Assembly: GCA_009829735.1 (NCBI GenBank)
Contig: CM020619.1
Location: 23,337,554 to 23,401,553 of the forward strand
Origin: Pyropia yezoensis
Lineage: Eukaryota; Rhodophyta; Bangiophyceae; Bangiales; Bangiaceae
DNA: 64,000 bases
Direction of reading: 5' to 3'
This document shows, one piece after another, positions 54,001 to 62,660 of this stretch. Under the pieces are notes generated by a model. The model did no database searches and was not told the DNA's origin. It saw only the letters and a program-made list of their open reading frames with translations. Numbering within the stretch: the first letter of the stretch is position 1; every line of letters starts with the position of its first letter. A program made the translations under genes and the position numbers.

Positions 54001-54203
54001 AAGTCGTCGGCCAGAGGGATGCGCATAGCCAGCGTGCCAATACTGGCGTGCCGGCTTCCGCCAAAGCGGTACACCTCGGGCACCTTGTCCCGCTTGAGTC
54101 GTCGTGGCAGTCCCGCCCAGTTCAGGTACGCGTAGGCTTGCGGCTTGCCGATGACGGTGCGTTGTGCGCCAGTGTCGACGCACGCCCCTTGGAAGTCTTC
54201 CAC
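51003..54203 (-). CDS. Copia Pol: protease, integrase, reverse transcriptase, RNase H
   Basis: About 1,066 codons. Aspartic protease ACVDTGAQRTVIG near the N-terminus; integrase zinc-binding region (HRHFFHPQPDRLYAV, CDLCQRL) and core with LHVVDKDTLFSAATFL; RT with FSHDVNQSYLQSK and the catalytic YVDDMLLGGN; RNase H with VHADASFASNDDNSSQLGF, SIMAGEVYAFANAF and the terminal ADGLTKPGF. Integrase before RT is the copia order. It makes the cDNA copy and inserts it. The frame differs from that of gag. The frame end lies within the 3' LTR. The frame is uninterrupted. Confidence 0.95.
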   Translation of the reverse strand: MEDFQGACVDTGAQRTVIGKPQAYAYLNWAGLPRRLKRDKVPEVYRFGGSRHASIGTLAMRIPLADDFFMQLMVNVVDVNVPLLFGLDILDKFRMYANTVLNRLVCEAYSVTVPLVRKLGHVYYVWEQNVLYTMPELRKLHRHFFHPQPDRLYAVINKAGGEHAKPSTLKQLQDVSRNCDLCQRLAKDPSRFRVALPPGDIVFNRTVLLDIMYLDGKPLLHVVDKDTLFSAATFLSNGESTEDVWRAYVRCWVTPYIGYSDFMHTDQGPQLASDEWKALQLSAGIKRLESGVESHNSLGVGERYHAFLRRIYWRVRAAHSDLPVEDALALSVWGMNQTAGSSGLVPTLMVFGVLPRMPVTPVNLPGQRDRVMAMHAARDEMAKHVAKSRLERAARSRVPASADAIIRAGMSVLVYREKPVDRWLGPYRVLSTNGKQVWLNVGNSVKLFSVDKVKEYRPEQAEETFTTAADHVTPVSGGPRVRDVVEVAEDGQVVPTALVPATEHAPTALPRATEVYVTEVLKTGDARISSKIIQDARRAEAEGLLKRKVWVAVKRKSLPRHANILGGRFVHVLKHVGTPEEKGKSRYVVQGNRDHAKPFVVHNLSTLRQRSTKIIVSTSAVRGFRVFSHDVNQSYLQSKDKLSRPVYLSPREEDRTILGVADDEVLRILKPLYGLCDAGDYWSATMNSHVEGDLSMSPLTGDPALYVKDGGGDVDGLLGSYVDDMLLGGNEEFQRLTETTLARFESKPREWDNTEFLGVQVRTLTTPRRHFTLSQPEYIKLVRIMPTEITYDDFVSVRASFAWLSHSRPDLCTAINRAAQVSSKTFAKGHVQELNKAIKYAKSTADLVLSYKPLDRTTLHLRVHADASFASNDDNSSQLGFIILLCDAADRCHVLAYSSKKSRRVVRSIMAGEVYAFANAFDEAFIIKHDLERVYKQRVPLTMLTDSKQLFDVITRASHTTEKRLMIDIAAAREAYNRNEITNVGLVKSANNLADGLTKPGFCQSLDDVLRTAMDQNPVEQWIIRQPSVAEVQRSDKERWECESIADGTCVTLLSDAAQSSLDGSG

Positions 54204-54298
54204 CGTCTCCAGCAGAGTCAGGAAGCCGGGGTCCTCTTCGATACGCGGGGGTCGACCCCGCCGTCTGTGTGCGAGGGCAAGTCGACGACTCCTGCCCT

Positions 54299-55834
54299 CT
54301 ACGCAAAATCCGACTCGTCGCTCTGCACCCCGTCGTCGTCCTTGGCGGCCGGCTCCGAGTCCTGCACGAGAGTCTCAAAGATGTCGACGTCGTTCTGCGC
54401 CGCGCCACCCGCTTCGTCGCTCTCGTCAGCCTTGTCGCCGTCGTCGTCTTCACCCGTGACTCCAGCCGCATCCAGCTGCGAGCATAGCTGGTACAAGACG
54501 GCGCTGGCCGCGGGCTGCGTAGCGCGCTTCTTGGCGTAGTACTCCAGCTTACGCTTAGCGGCCTTGACGGCGTTGACGGGATGAGGGCAGTTGCCAAGGG
54601 AGTGCGAGCGATCGTCGCAGTTGAAGCATCCCATCAGGGACAATGGGTCGAAGCGCGGCTCGCTACCGCTGCCCTTGACTGCACCGTGTCGCTTGCCGAA
54701 GTCCTTGTTCCGGCGCACGTAGTGACCTTGGCCAGCGAACAGGATCCCGGGCACCTTGTCCTCCACAGGCGTAGGTCCGCGCGCGACCTCATCGCGCATG
54801 ACCGCCATGCGAGCCTCGTTGTGCAGGTGAAGCGCGGCTTCCAGCTCACCGTACAGCTGCTGGAACGTCAAGCGGTGCGTCGCGATGCGGCTCAGGGGCT
54901 CAGTCGCCCACGCGTTGCCGACAACCGCGTTGCGCAGGAACTCCACCTTGTAGGACTCGCCATGATGAGACCGGGGCACTTGGGGCGCCAGCTTACTGAT
55001 AGTCTTGTACGTCTTTTCCAGCGCCGCCGTGACGTCGGTCCCGTCCTTGACGAAGGAGCTCAGTCGCAAGCCGCTCAGGTAGTTCTTGACTCGGTCTTGA
55101 CGGACGATGGAGTTGTACTCGGCACTGACCATGTCGACGGCCTGCGCAAACGTAGCCGCGGTCCCGTGCACACGGTCCAGGAAGAAGCGCTTGGCATCGC
55201 CGCGCAGCAGGTTGTGCAAGTACTGCAGCTTCTGGGACGCAGTCAGCTCGTAGTCACGCGCGACCTGCTGGTACTCGGCAACATACTCGTTCCAGCTCTC
55301 GCCGAGGTTACCACTGAACTTGGCAGCTTGGTCGCGGAAGCGCATGGCGACGTTGTGGGCTGCACGATCAGCGCTGGCCCCCGACGCCGCAGCGCTGGTA
55401 GCAGTAGACAGCGCGCTCTCGTGCTGCACGCCCGCCACACGGGAACGACGACCAGCCGCTTCCACCTCCGAGGCCATCTCCGTGGCGACAGACCGCTCTT
55501 CGGCTTCCGGGTACAGCGCCGTCGCCAGCGTCATCTTGATGCGGTGTGAGGGATGCTGCTCCAGGTTGGCACCACGCGCGTTCAGCCAGTTGCGCAGGTC
55601 CCGATGAAGGTACGGCAACGCCACCAAGCTCGGGCTGAAGAGGACGGCAGGCGGGAGTAGCTCAGAGACAGCAGCCTTGACCTGCTCGCCCGACATCGGC
55701 GTAGCCGCCATCTCGGCCTCCAGCATGCGGACAGAGGCCACCACGCCCTTCTGCTCCTCGTTCAGCAGGCTGTCGTCCGCGGCCGCCATGAAGGTAGGCA
55801 GCGCCCCATGAGTATTCGCAGAGACGTCCGCCAT
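54299..55834 (-). CDS. Copia Gag-like capsid protein
   Basis: 511 aa from ATG 55834. Helical central region typical of the copia Gag/UBN2 fold (KFSGNLGESWNEYVAEYQQV, LTASQKLQYLHNLLRGDAKR, VRQDRVKNYLSGLRLSSF). It is followed by a CCHC zinc knuckle CFNCDDRSHSLGNC and a strongly acidic C-terminal tail. Forms the cytoplasmic virus-like particle and binds the element RNA through the knuckle. It lies directly downstream of the 5' LTR leader; its stop is about 95 bp before the pol frame given here. Confidence 0.92.
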   Translation of the reverse strand: MADVSANTHGALPTFMAAADDSLLNEEQKGVVASVRMLEAEMAATPMSGEQVKAAVSELLPPAVLFSPSLVALPYLHRDLRNWLNARGANLEQHPSHRIKMTLATALYPEAEERSVATEMASEVEAAGRRSRVAGVQHESALSTATSAAASGASADRAAHNVAMRFRDQAAKFSGNLGESWNEYVAEYQQVARDYELTASQKLQYLHNLLRGDAKRFFLDRVHGTAATFAQAVDMVSAEYNSIVRQDRVKNYLSGLRLSSFVKDGTDVTAALEKTYKTISKLAPQVPRSHHGESYKVEFLRNAVVGNAWATEPLSRIATHRLTFQQLYGELEAALHLHNEARMAVMRDEVARGPTPVEDKVPGILFAGQGHYVRRNKDFGKRHGAVKGSGSEPRFDPLSLMGCFNCDDRSHSLGNCPHPVNAVKAAKRKLEYYAKKRATQPAASAVLYQLCSQLDAAGVTGEDDDGDKADESDEAGGAAQNDVDIFETLVQDSEPAAKDDDGVQSDESDFA

Positions 55835-56318
55835 TGTTGCGCGTCAACGAGCACTCGCAGCACAGCAGGAACTGCAGACCACGCGGGCAGCAGACACACA
55901 CGACGTCGCAGTCACCCGAGCGTCCACAACAGCACAGCACGCAGGCAGACACACCCCGTCCGAGTTGCGGGCGTCCTTCCCCAAGCCTGTCGGCGCACCG
56001 GTGTTACCCGGAGGGGGTCGGCCGTAGACCTTATGGAACGTCAACACGCACGCGTGCCAAGGATTCTAGGCAGGCTCCGACCCGAAGGCCGGCGCCCCAG
56101 GCACCAGGCGCGCGCACGCTCAGTCCCCCCGTTGGTTCAAGTGCCCTTGCCCTTGTACTGCGCCGTGCATACGCGCGGCGCGACCTTGACAGCCGTGCAC
56201 ACCTTGCGCACACGTACTCCGCCCGTACACAGCTACGCGGCGTCCTCGTCTTGTTCCCGTGCACCGTCCCCGTCCGGCGCACGTCTTGTTGAGGGTCACC
56301 TTGATCGTTATTCGCGAA

Positions 56319-56859
56319 TGTGGATTCTTAGTGAAAGGGTCTATTGGAAAGTAGAAAGTGGGAGCCAACGGCCTTCGAACCGACCGGGCAATCGAGCAGA
56401 GGGTGGCCGTCGTCCGCGCGCACCCAAGCACGAGTCTATGCAATGATCCCCACTTGTCTTCCCCCTCCTCCCTCCTCGCTACTCGATGCGAGGGAGCGCT
56501 TATATAGGCGCGGAGTGTCTCACCACAGGCGTGAGACGGCACTCCACACCCCATAGGCAAAGCATGCACACAAGGCAAAACAAACACACAACGCAGCGCG
56601 AGGATGCAGCGTCAAATTGCCAGCGCGGCCGACATGTGTCAGCACGGCTGACGAAATGTGATGGAACCACGCGATTGGCTCCGTAACATTCCATCACCTT
56701 CCAGAATCATTCGCAATCACGGTTTCGACCATTATGGAACTCGCGTGGCGTTACTGTCAGCAGCGACCGCAACATCCAAGATCATCCAGAACCATCTAGT
56801 GATGACTGGGCCGCGTCGGACAGCAATGTGACGCAGGTTCCATCAGCTATGGATTCACA
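56319..56859 (-). repeat. Copia 5' LTR
   Basis: 541 bp, reads identical to the 3' LTR. Confidence 0.93.
56499..56508 (-). promoter_or_regulatory. TATA box in the copia 5' LTR
   Basis: Minus strand CCTATATAAG within the LTR; the only strong TATA element there, oriented toward gag. Confidence 0.75.
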
Positions 56860-56864
56860 CCCAC
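56860..56864. repeat. Copia target-site duplication, right copy (CCCAC)
   Basis: CCCAC next to the right LTR, equal to 50535-50539. Confidence 0.92.
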
Positions 56865-58883
56865 GATGCCCGGTGGCTGTTCGAAGAATTTGAACAAAGC
56901 AGGGCAGACTAAAGTTTAGTTCGAAAGCATGAAAGAGCAGAGCACACACACCACCAAGTTTTGGCCGTCCTGTCAAGTAACGCCGAGTACCTCGGCTGGA
57001 CTCGGACGGCCGGGCGCCGACCGTCGAACGTTGCAGGCCGCGGCGGGGCGCTGCGCGCGCGCCGCGGGACCGAACGGGATGGCACACGGACGAGGGGCGG
57101 TGGCGGCCCAACGTGGCGGGATGCGCTACGGCGCCCTCCCGCTCCCTCTACGTACTTGACCTTAAACTCTGTACAGGCATGCAGATTGAAGTAGGGCTCT
57201 GGAATGTCCTTTGGGAGGGGCGGCACCCAAGCAATGGGAACGTCTCACCTGGCGGCGTTGTGCGGGTGTCTCGCCTGGACACCGCATCGCGTCCAACCAC
57301 TACACCCGTTGGCTGGGACTGCCCCGCCTCGCGGAACAGACCCCACCCACGCGTCCCGCTGCACTAAACGGCGGGCAGCCTATGTGCCTTGACTAATGGC
57401 CGGCCGATTTGCTTAGCAGTGTCAGTCTCCATGGCCAGCCAGCCATCTACGGGGGGGGCTCTGTGCGGGTGAGCGTGCAATCTCCTCTGGCGCGAAGCCG
57501 CGCGACCACCTGCACGAGCGGTGGTTGTGTCCTCCCAGTCCCGACTGTAGCAGACGGCGCTGCGGGACTGCGGGCGAGTAAGCCTAAATATGTTTTGCAA
57601 AGCACCACACTGGACCCACAACTGGGAGCCCGGCCGACGATTGCCCCTTGTGATTCATATCTCTGGCGATCTGACCATTCACGTATCGCCAATGCGTTGT
57701 GAGGCCACAAGGGGCGACACCAGAGCCACCAATGAGGGAGATATCACCGGCAGGCACGTGCTTCACGATTGGCGTCGAGGCAGACAGCCAATCAATCTCC
57801 AAACCCCATGTCCCTAAGTATTGGTGCTATTGGAACGTTCTGCATCACCGCGTGAGCCTCTCATCACCCAACGCTCGCCCCAGGCCTCTGCACGCGCGCA
57901 TGCCACCCTCCCGGCTCTCTCCTCGCTCGGTGGGGCCCTCCGTCCACTGTCAACGCCCAAGGCTCGGCTCATTCATTTCGCAAGCGGCGTTTTGGAGTGG
58001 CTTCTTGGATGGCGCCAGGTCACCTCCAGTCCCGGCAGCGTGGTGGGTGGCTGCCGCCTGTCTGCCTTGGAACCTGCCCCCGGGCCACCGCGGGCCTGGA
58101 CGGCCCGCGGCCCCGGTCGCCAAGCTGACCCCGCCCGCGGCAACGGGTGGTGCGCGGACGGACACCAGATCCGCCGCGGCCCGCGGGCGGCCAAACCAGT
58201 CGGGCGGCCACCGCTCCGCCCGCGACTCACCAGTCCAGAGGCCGGCCGCGCTATCGCTCTCGCGCATGCCGCCCAAGGGTGGTGTCTGCTGGTCAGGGGG
58301 AGCGGGAGCCGGCGGAGCGGCGCGCCTGCCAGGCTGTGTCTTGGTGTGAGGTGCGGTGGCGCTCCGCCCGCCCCTACGCGCCTGGTCACGGTACCGCGGC
58401 CAGCCGTCCGCGGTTGGCCCATCCCCCCACCATCGTCGCCGCCCGCGCACGCAGACGGGCTCTGGGGCTGTGTCTGACGGCCCCCGCGGGGTGGATACGG
58501 TTGGGCTGGGCGTTGCGGCAGCGGGTAGGTGGTACCGGCGGCGGGCGCCGTGCTTGTGGTGCCGTGCACCAAGCTCCACCCGCGGCGGGCGGGTCCCTCC
58601 CGCATGCGTGTCTTGGTCTTCGGAGGGGGTGCTGGGGGTGGTGGTGCCATAGACGGGTGGTGTCGTGGGCGACCTGTCCATTTTCCGCCGGGACGGTGGC
58701 GCACCGCATTCCACTGCCCTGAGTAGTTGCTGATCTCTCCCGTCACACTGGCCTGCGGGTCGTGGTTTGGTCCTGGCCGTGGTCTTGCCCGTTGGTGACG
58801 CTGGCTGCTCCTCCTTCTTGTCGACGGTGCTTGTTGCCTTCTTCCGCTGTTCCCAGGTTGTGCATGTGCCGCTCCTGTGAACG
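56865..58883. other. Intergenic, upstream of the DENN gene
   Basis: The first 120 bp continue the split tandem repeat. 57.0-57.9 kb is mixed sequence without motifs. 57.95-58.75 kb is GC-rich and open in most frames, but I find no family signature. The last few hundred bases should contain the DENN promoter or a 5' exon. An open minus-strand frame that begins inside the DENN gene runs into this region and is treated as its antisense shadow. Confidence 0.35.
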
Positions 58884-61733
58884 ATGGGTCCCGTGTGGGT
58901 GGCGGTCCTGCACCGTGATGCGGACCGGACGCTGACCGTGCAGCGTGTCGCGGCGATGGCCGGCGGCGGCAGTTGCGGCGTCAGCGGCAGCGGCCTCAGT
59001 GGCGTCGGCGGCGATGGCGGTGGCGTGACCGATGTCGATGGATGGGACGACCTCGACTCGGACGAGGCGGAGGTAGCCGCTTTTTTTGGCCACCCCACCT
59101 GCTCTGGTAAGCTACCAATAGCTGATGCGGCGTCCCCTGGGTCGCTGCCTTCGTCGCCCGGCGGCGAAGTGGACCTCCACGGTAGCCCGGCGTGGGTGGA
59201 CGCCACCCTTCGGCGGCTGGCCGCCCTCGCTCTGCCACCTGCGGTGCCGCCACACTCACCACAATGGTGGTCGGGGGCGCCCGCAGACCATGCATCACAC
59301 GTGGCAGCCGACGAGCAGACGACGGGGGCGACGACCGCGGCGGCCGCCGACGGGCTGCCGGTAGGGGCGACAGCGGGAGTGGCCCCCCGCGCCTTCCCCG
59401 TGGCGGTGCCGTCTCTCTGTGCGGGAGGGTGCCCTGGTGGTCTGTCGGCAGCGACTGCCTGCCCACGAGTGTGGGCGGTGGCGTGCCACGTCTCTCCTGG
59501 ACCTGCGAGTGCCGACGCAGACAGAGAGGCCCCCCCACCTGCCGCCGCGTTGGTTGCGCTTGCGTCGGGTTGCCACGCGCCGACGGGGCTGGGGCGCGTT
59601 GCTGCCGTCATGGACTCTCTCGTCGTGTGGTCCACCGTCCGCGCACCATGGCACGCGCGGCTGGGGCGGTGGGAGGCGGCCAGGGCGGCGGCGGCCCAGT
59701 CTGCCTTTGCCGTTGCCTCTGCCCCGGATCGAGCTAGTGATGGTGATCTTACAAGTGGTGTCCTCCGTTCCAATGGCGACGACCTGCGGGTGGGTGCAGG
59801 GACGGGCGGCCTACCGGCCGTGGATGCCGACGACGCTGGCCGCAGCAGCATCGATTCGGTGGATGTGACCGCGGCTGCTCTCTCCGAGCCGCTTGAGATT
59901 GCTCGTGCAGTCGCCTCTGTGTTGTCTGACGACAACACGGCGGCGGCTCGGGAGCAATGGAGCTCTGCTCCCTCTCTCCGTGTTGCCCCGAGCGTGACGC
60001 GGAGGTGGCGGTCGCGGTCGCCGTCGCCGCTCTCGTCAGAGGCATCGCCGCCCAGCGCCAGCGTGCCCGACTTGGTGCCCGCGATTGTTGGAGCAGGGAG
60101 CCCTCTGCCTCTTTCGCCCTCTCCGATATCCACCCCCTTGGGCTCTCCAAGTCGAGTTTCCAGCGGCTCACTGGCACTTCTTCGGGCCGTCGGGTGTAGC
60201 GGCCTTCTTGCGCTTCTCACCGCCGTGCTCCTCGAGCAACGGGTTGCCTTGACGTCTGTTTCCGGCGAGGCGGCCGCTTGGGCAACCGTTGCTCTCAGCA
60301 GCCTGGTGGCGCCCCTGCGGTGGGCCCACACGTTGGTGCCCCTCCTACCACCTGGGGCTGTCGAGGTTCTGTGCGCACCGACGCCTCTGCTGGTTGGAGT
60401 GACTGCTGCCGACGCGGATGCGGTGACACACCTACCCGTCGACGAGCTGCTTGTCGCGGACCTCGACAGTGGAGACCTGACTCTCCACGGCGGCGGTGCG
60501 AATGGAGGGGGGGTGCAGCGCGGTAGCGCCGCCTGCCACTTGCCCCGCCGTCTCCGCGCGTCGCTGCTGCGACACCTGCGTACGTGCGCTACCGATGCAG
60601 ATGTGGAGTCGGCGGTGGGGGTGGCGGTCGCGACGCTGTTGCGGCGTGAGGCTGCGGCCGGCCCGCCTTCGGGGAACACTGCCGCGTTGGCCGACGTAGT
60701 GGCGCCGCCGGCGCTGTCACCCCCACTACGAGCTCGCCTGTTTTCGACACCCCCGCCGAGTATGCCGGCGGTTGCAGATCAAGGCCGCACCAGTGGTGGT
60801 GGTGGTGGTGGTGATGACATCGGCGCGCCATCCGCACGCAACGCCGCGCTCGTTCGCTCCTGGTCCAGCCGCTCCCTGTCATCTATGACCTCTGCGTTGA
60901 CAGCCAGCAGTCGGTCGCTGTCCACGGAGTCGTTGGCGCCGACCTCAACTGGGGCAGTCGCCGGCGCTACCGTGGCGCCAGCGCAATTTGGCGCCCCTTC
61001 TTCATCAGCAGGATGGGCACCCGCGCCATACGTGGCTCCGACTGGCAAGCAGGACATGGTCCCCCCTCACTGTTCTGACACAGCCACCTTTCCATTGCGG
61101 CCGGCATCTCCTCGCCCTCCTAGCCGTCGCTCTAGCGCTTCCGCGGTCTCCCGCTTAGCTGGCTCGTATCGCAGCGCTGTGGCTGCGGCGGGTCTCGGTG
61201 GGGTCAAGCGGCGGGTAGCTGAGCCCGATGCCTTCTTTGCTTCCCTCCGCCAGACCTCGGCGTACGCTGCGTTCGCCGATAACCAGGCAGCATCAGCAGC
61301 TGCTGCTGCTGGGGCGGCTATGGGGGCTGGGGTGGGCACTGTTGCTTCGTCAGGGCCTTATTGGCCGCCTCGGGACGTTAGTCGGGCACGACAGTCGGTG
61401 GGTGCGCTGGCGACTCTGCCTATGTCGTACCCTTCGCGATCGTCGGCACCACCAGCGTCGACGTGCGCGCTGGCGGCGCCGAAGCCTCGCCGATCTGCAC
61501 CGGCTCTTGGCGGTGGGCTGATGCTACTGGGAGACCCGCTACCGCCTGGGTCACCCGGTGTGAGCCCCGACCTGCCCCCCGTGCTTGACGGGACGACCGT
61601 GGCAGAGAGTGTGTCGGCTGAGCTCTGCAACACAGCGTCGTCACCCCTGCTTGCCGACGTTGGTACTGCCCGACGACGGCCACTGCGGTCAGCGTCGGGG
61701 CGCGCCCTTTCCTCCCTTCTGGGTATCAAGTAG
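58884..61733 (+). CDS. DENN-domain protein, probable Rab guanine-nucleotide exchange factor
   Basis: 949 aa without introns from ATG 58884; a second ATG at residue 25 (MAGGGSCGVS) is possible. DENN modules open Rab GTPases for GTP loading in membrane traffic. The central cDENN part is clear at about residues 425-535: GLLALLTAVLLEQRVALTSV, VAPLRWAHTLVPLLPPGAVE, LCAPTPLLVGV and LLVADLDSGD. These correspond to the family's LLERRV, PFRWQHxxxPLLP, PTPFLxGV and VVVDLD motifs. An upstream part (CPRVWAVACHVSP, RVAAVMDSLVVWSTVRAPW) fits a loose uDENN, and DAFFASLRQTSAYAAFADNQ at about 783-805 fits the dDENN end. Long Ser/Pro/Ala-rich, probably disordered linkers separate them. The minus strand is also open for 909 codons but carries no motif. 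Regulation not visible. Confidence 0.85.
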   Translation: MGPVWVAVLHRDADRTLTVQRVAAMAGGGSCGVSGSGLSGVGGDGGGVTDVDGWDDLDSDEAEVAAFFGHPTCSGKLPIADAASPGSLPSSPGGEVDLHGSPAWVDATLRRLAALALPPAVPPHSPQWWSGAPADHASHVAADEQTTGATTAAAADGLPVGATAGVAPRAFPVAVPSLCAGGCPGGLSAATACPRVWAVACHVSPGPASADADREAPPPAAALVALASGCHAPTGLGRVAAVMDSLVVWSTVRAPWHARLGRWEAARAAAAQSAFAVASAPDRASDGDLTSGVLRSNGDDLRVGAGTGGLPAVDADDAGRSSIDSVDVTAAALSEPLEIARAVASVLSDDNTAAAREQWSSAPSLRVAPSVTRRWRSRSPSPLSSEASPPSASVPDLVPAIVGAGSPLPLSPSPISTPLGSPSRVSSGSLALLRAVGCSGLLALLTAVLLEQRVALTSVSGEAAAWATVALSSLVAPLRWAHTLVPLLPPGAVEVLCAPTPLLVGVTAADADAVTHLPVDELLVADLDSGDLTLHGGGANGGGVQRGSAACHLPRRLRASLLRHLRTCATDADVESAVGVAVATLLRREAAAGPPSGNTAALADVVAPPALSPPLRARLFSTPPPSMPAVADQGRTSGGGGGGDDIGAPSARNAALVRSWSSRSLSSMTSALTASSRSLSTESLAPTSTGAVAGATVAPAQFGAPSSSAGWAPAPYVAPTGKQDMVPPHCSDTATFPLRPASPRPPSRRSSASAVSRLAGSYRSAVAAAGLGGVKRRVAEPDAFFASLRQTSAYAAFADNQAASAAAAAGAAMGAGVGTVASSGPYWPPRDVSRARQSVGALATLPMSYPSRSSAPPASTCALAAPKPRRSAPALGGGLMLLGDPLPPGSPGVSPDLPPVLDGTTVAESVSAELCNTASSPLLADVGTARRRPLRSASGRALSSLLGIK

Positions 61734-62660
61734 ACGTCTGTGCGCTGTGGAGCCAATCGAGAGGCTGGGCAGTGCGCCTGGCCCTTCGTACTACTTTCTT
61801 CCCGTCTGGGGACAGTTTTACTGCGCCATCTGGCTTGCCGCTGTGTCACCGGCATCGCGCCCCGGGGTCATTTGGCACCAGCTGCGGCGGCTGTCGCGTA
61901 AGTCCGTCCTGCTGAGGTTTGCCCTCACCGTGGTGGCGCGTAGGGGTTTGCCGGTGTTTGAAAGGACCGGGCGCCGTGCCGCAGTGTACTCTCCCGGACG
62001 GGACGGCCTGTGCACCTCGCCTTCTTCCTTGCCGTGCGGTCAGCCGAAGTGCACCTTTCCACTTGCTGCGTTGTCGGCTGCGCTTTGACTGCGTAGACCC
62101 GTCCTCGCTGAGTGCGCTGCGCCTTCGATGGCTGGTCAGTCGCGGTTGTGTGGCTGTGTGCTACTTATCTTTCTTTTTGGAGCAGAGGGAGAGAGAGCGG
62201 AAGCGCAAGTGCATGGATCTGTTCAGATACGTGCTTGGTGAAGGAGGTCGAACGCGAGGTCCACGTGCACGCGGCGGCCGCGTCTGGGTCCACCGGCGCC
62301 GCCCCCTCCGTGGTCGCCGCGGTGCCACGGGACCGGGGGGACGGCGCCCACGAGGTTCGCCGCACCCGCCGGCGCAAACAACAAATACCTCGCGTTTCCA
62401 CAAATCTATGTCACGTTGTCACGGCTTTATGGACGAGTCTTGTACATCTTTGCTGTTGCCTTTGCAATGTACTTTGCCAAATGGCAGCGAGCGAGCTTGT
62501 GCAAGATGTTCGATTGAAAAGTATTTGTGCGAACAGATGAAGACAACTCATCGGCGCGCGTCCCCGTCCGGACGCGGCCGGCCGAGAAGCATACTCCCGG
62601 GCCGCGCGCCCGCGTTCATGCCGCGCCGCTTCCCGTCGCGGCCGGCGCGCGTCGGCGGCC
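61734..62660. other. Spacer between DENN gene and helicase
   Basis: Both genes point the same way. 3' end of the DENN gene and promoter of the helicase; ordinary sequence, no TATA box recognised. No supported gene. Confidence 0.4.

Larger units (their letters stand above)
50540..56859 (-). mobile_element. Ty1/copia retrotransposon, whole-looking and very young
   Basis: 6,320 bp, transcribed right to left. Two 541-bp LTRs (50540-51080 and 56319-56859), bounded TGTGG...TTCACA, read as identical to each other by eye, and CCCAC is duplicated at both outer ends. gag lies next to the 5' LTR and pol follows in the order protease-integrase-RT-RNase H, which defines Ty1/copia. A purine-rich tract (AAGGAAAGGTGGGAG) lies directly before the 3' LTR. 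No TGG-type primer site starts the internal region; some copia elements prime on an internal tRNA fragment instead. No breaks noticed. Identical LTRs mean a very recent insertion. Confidence 0.95.

Noticed and set aside
57950-60679. 909-codon open frame on the minus strand
   Set aside because: Antisense to the DENN gene; Arg/Ser/Pro-rich, no motif, while the + strand has clear DENN motifs. GC-rich coding DNA often leaves the opposite strand open.
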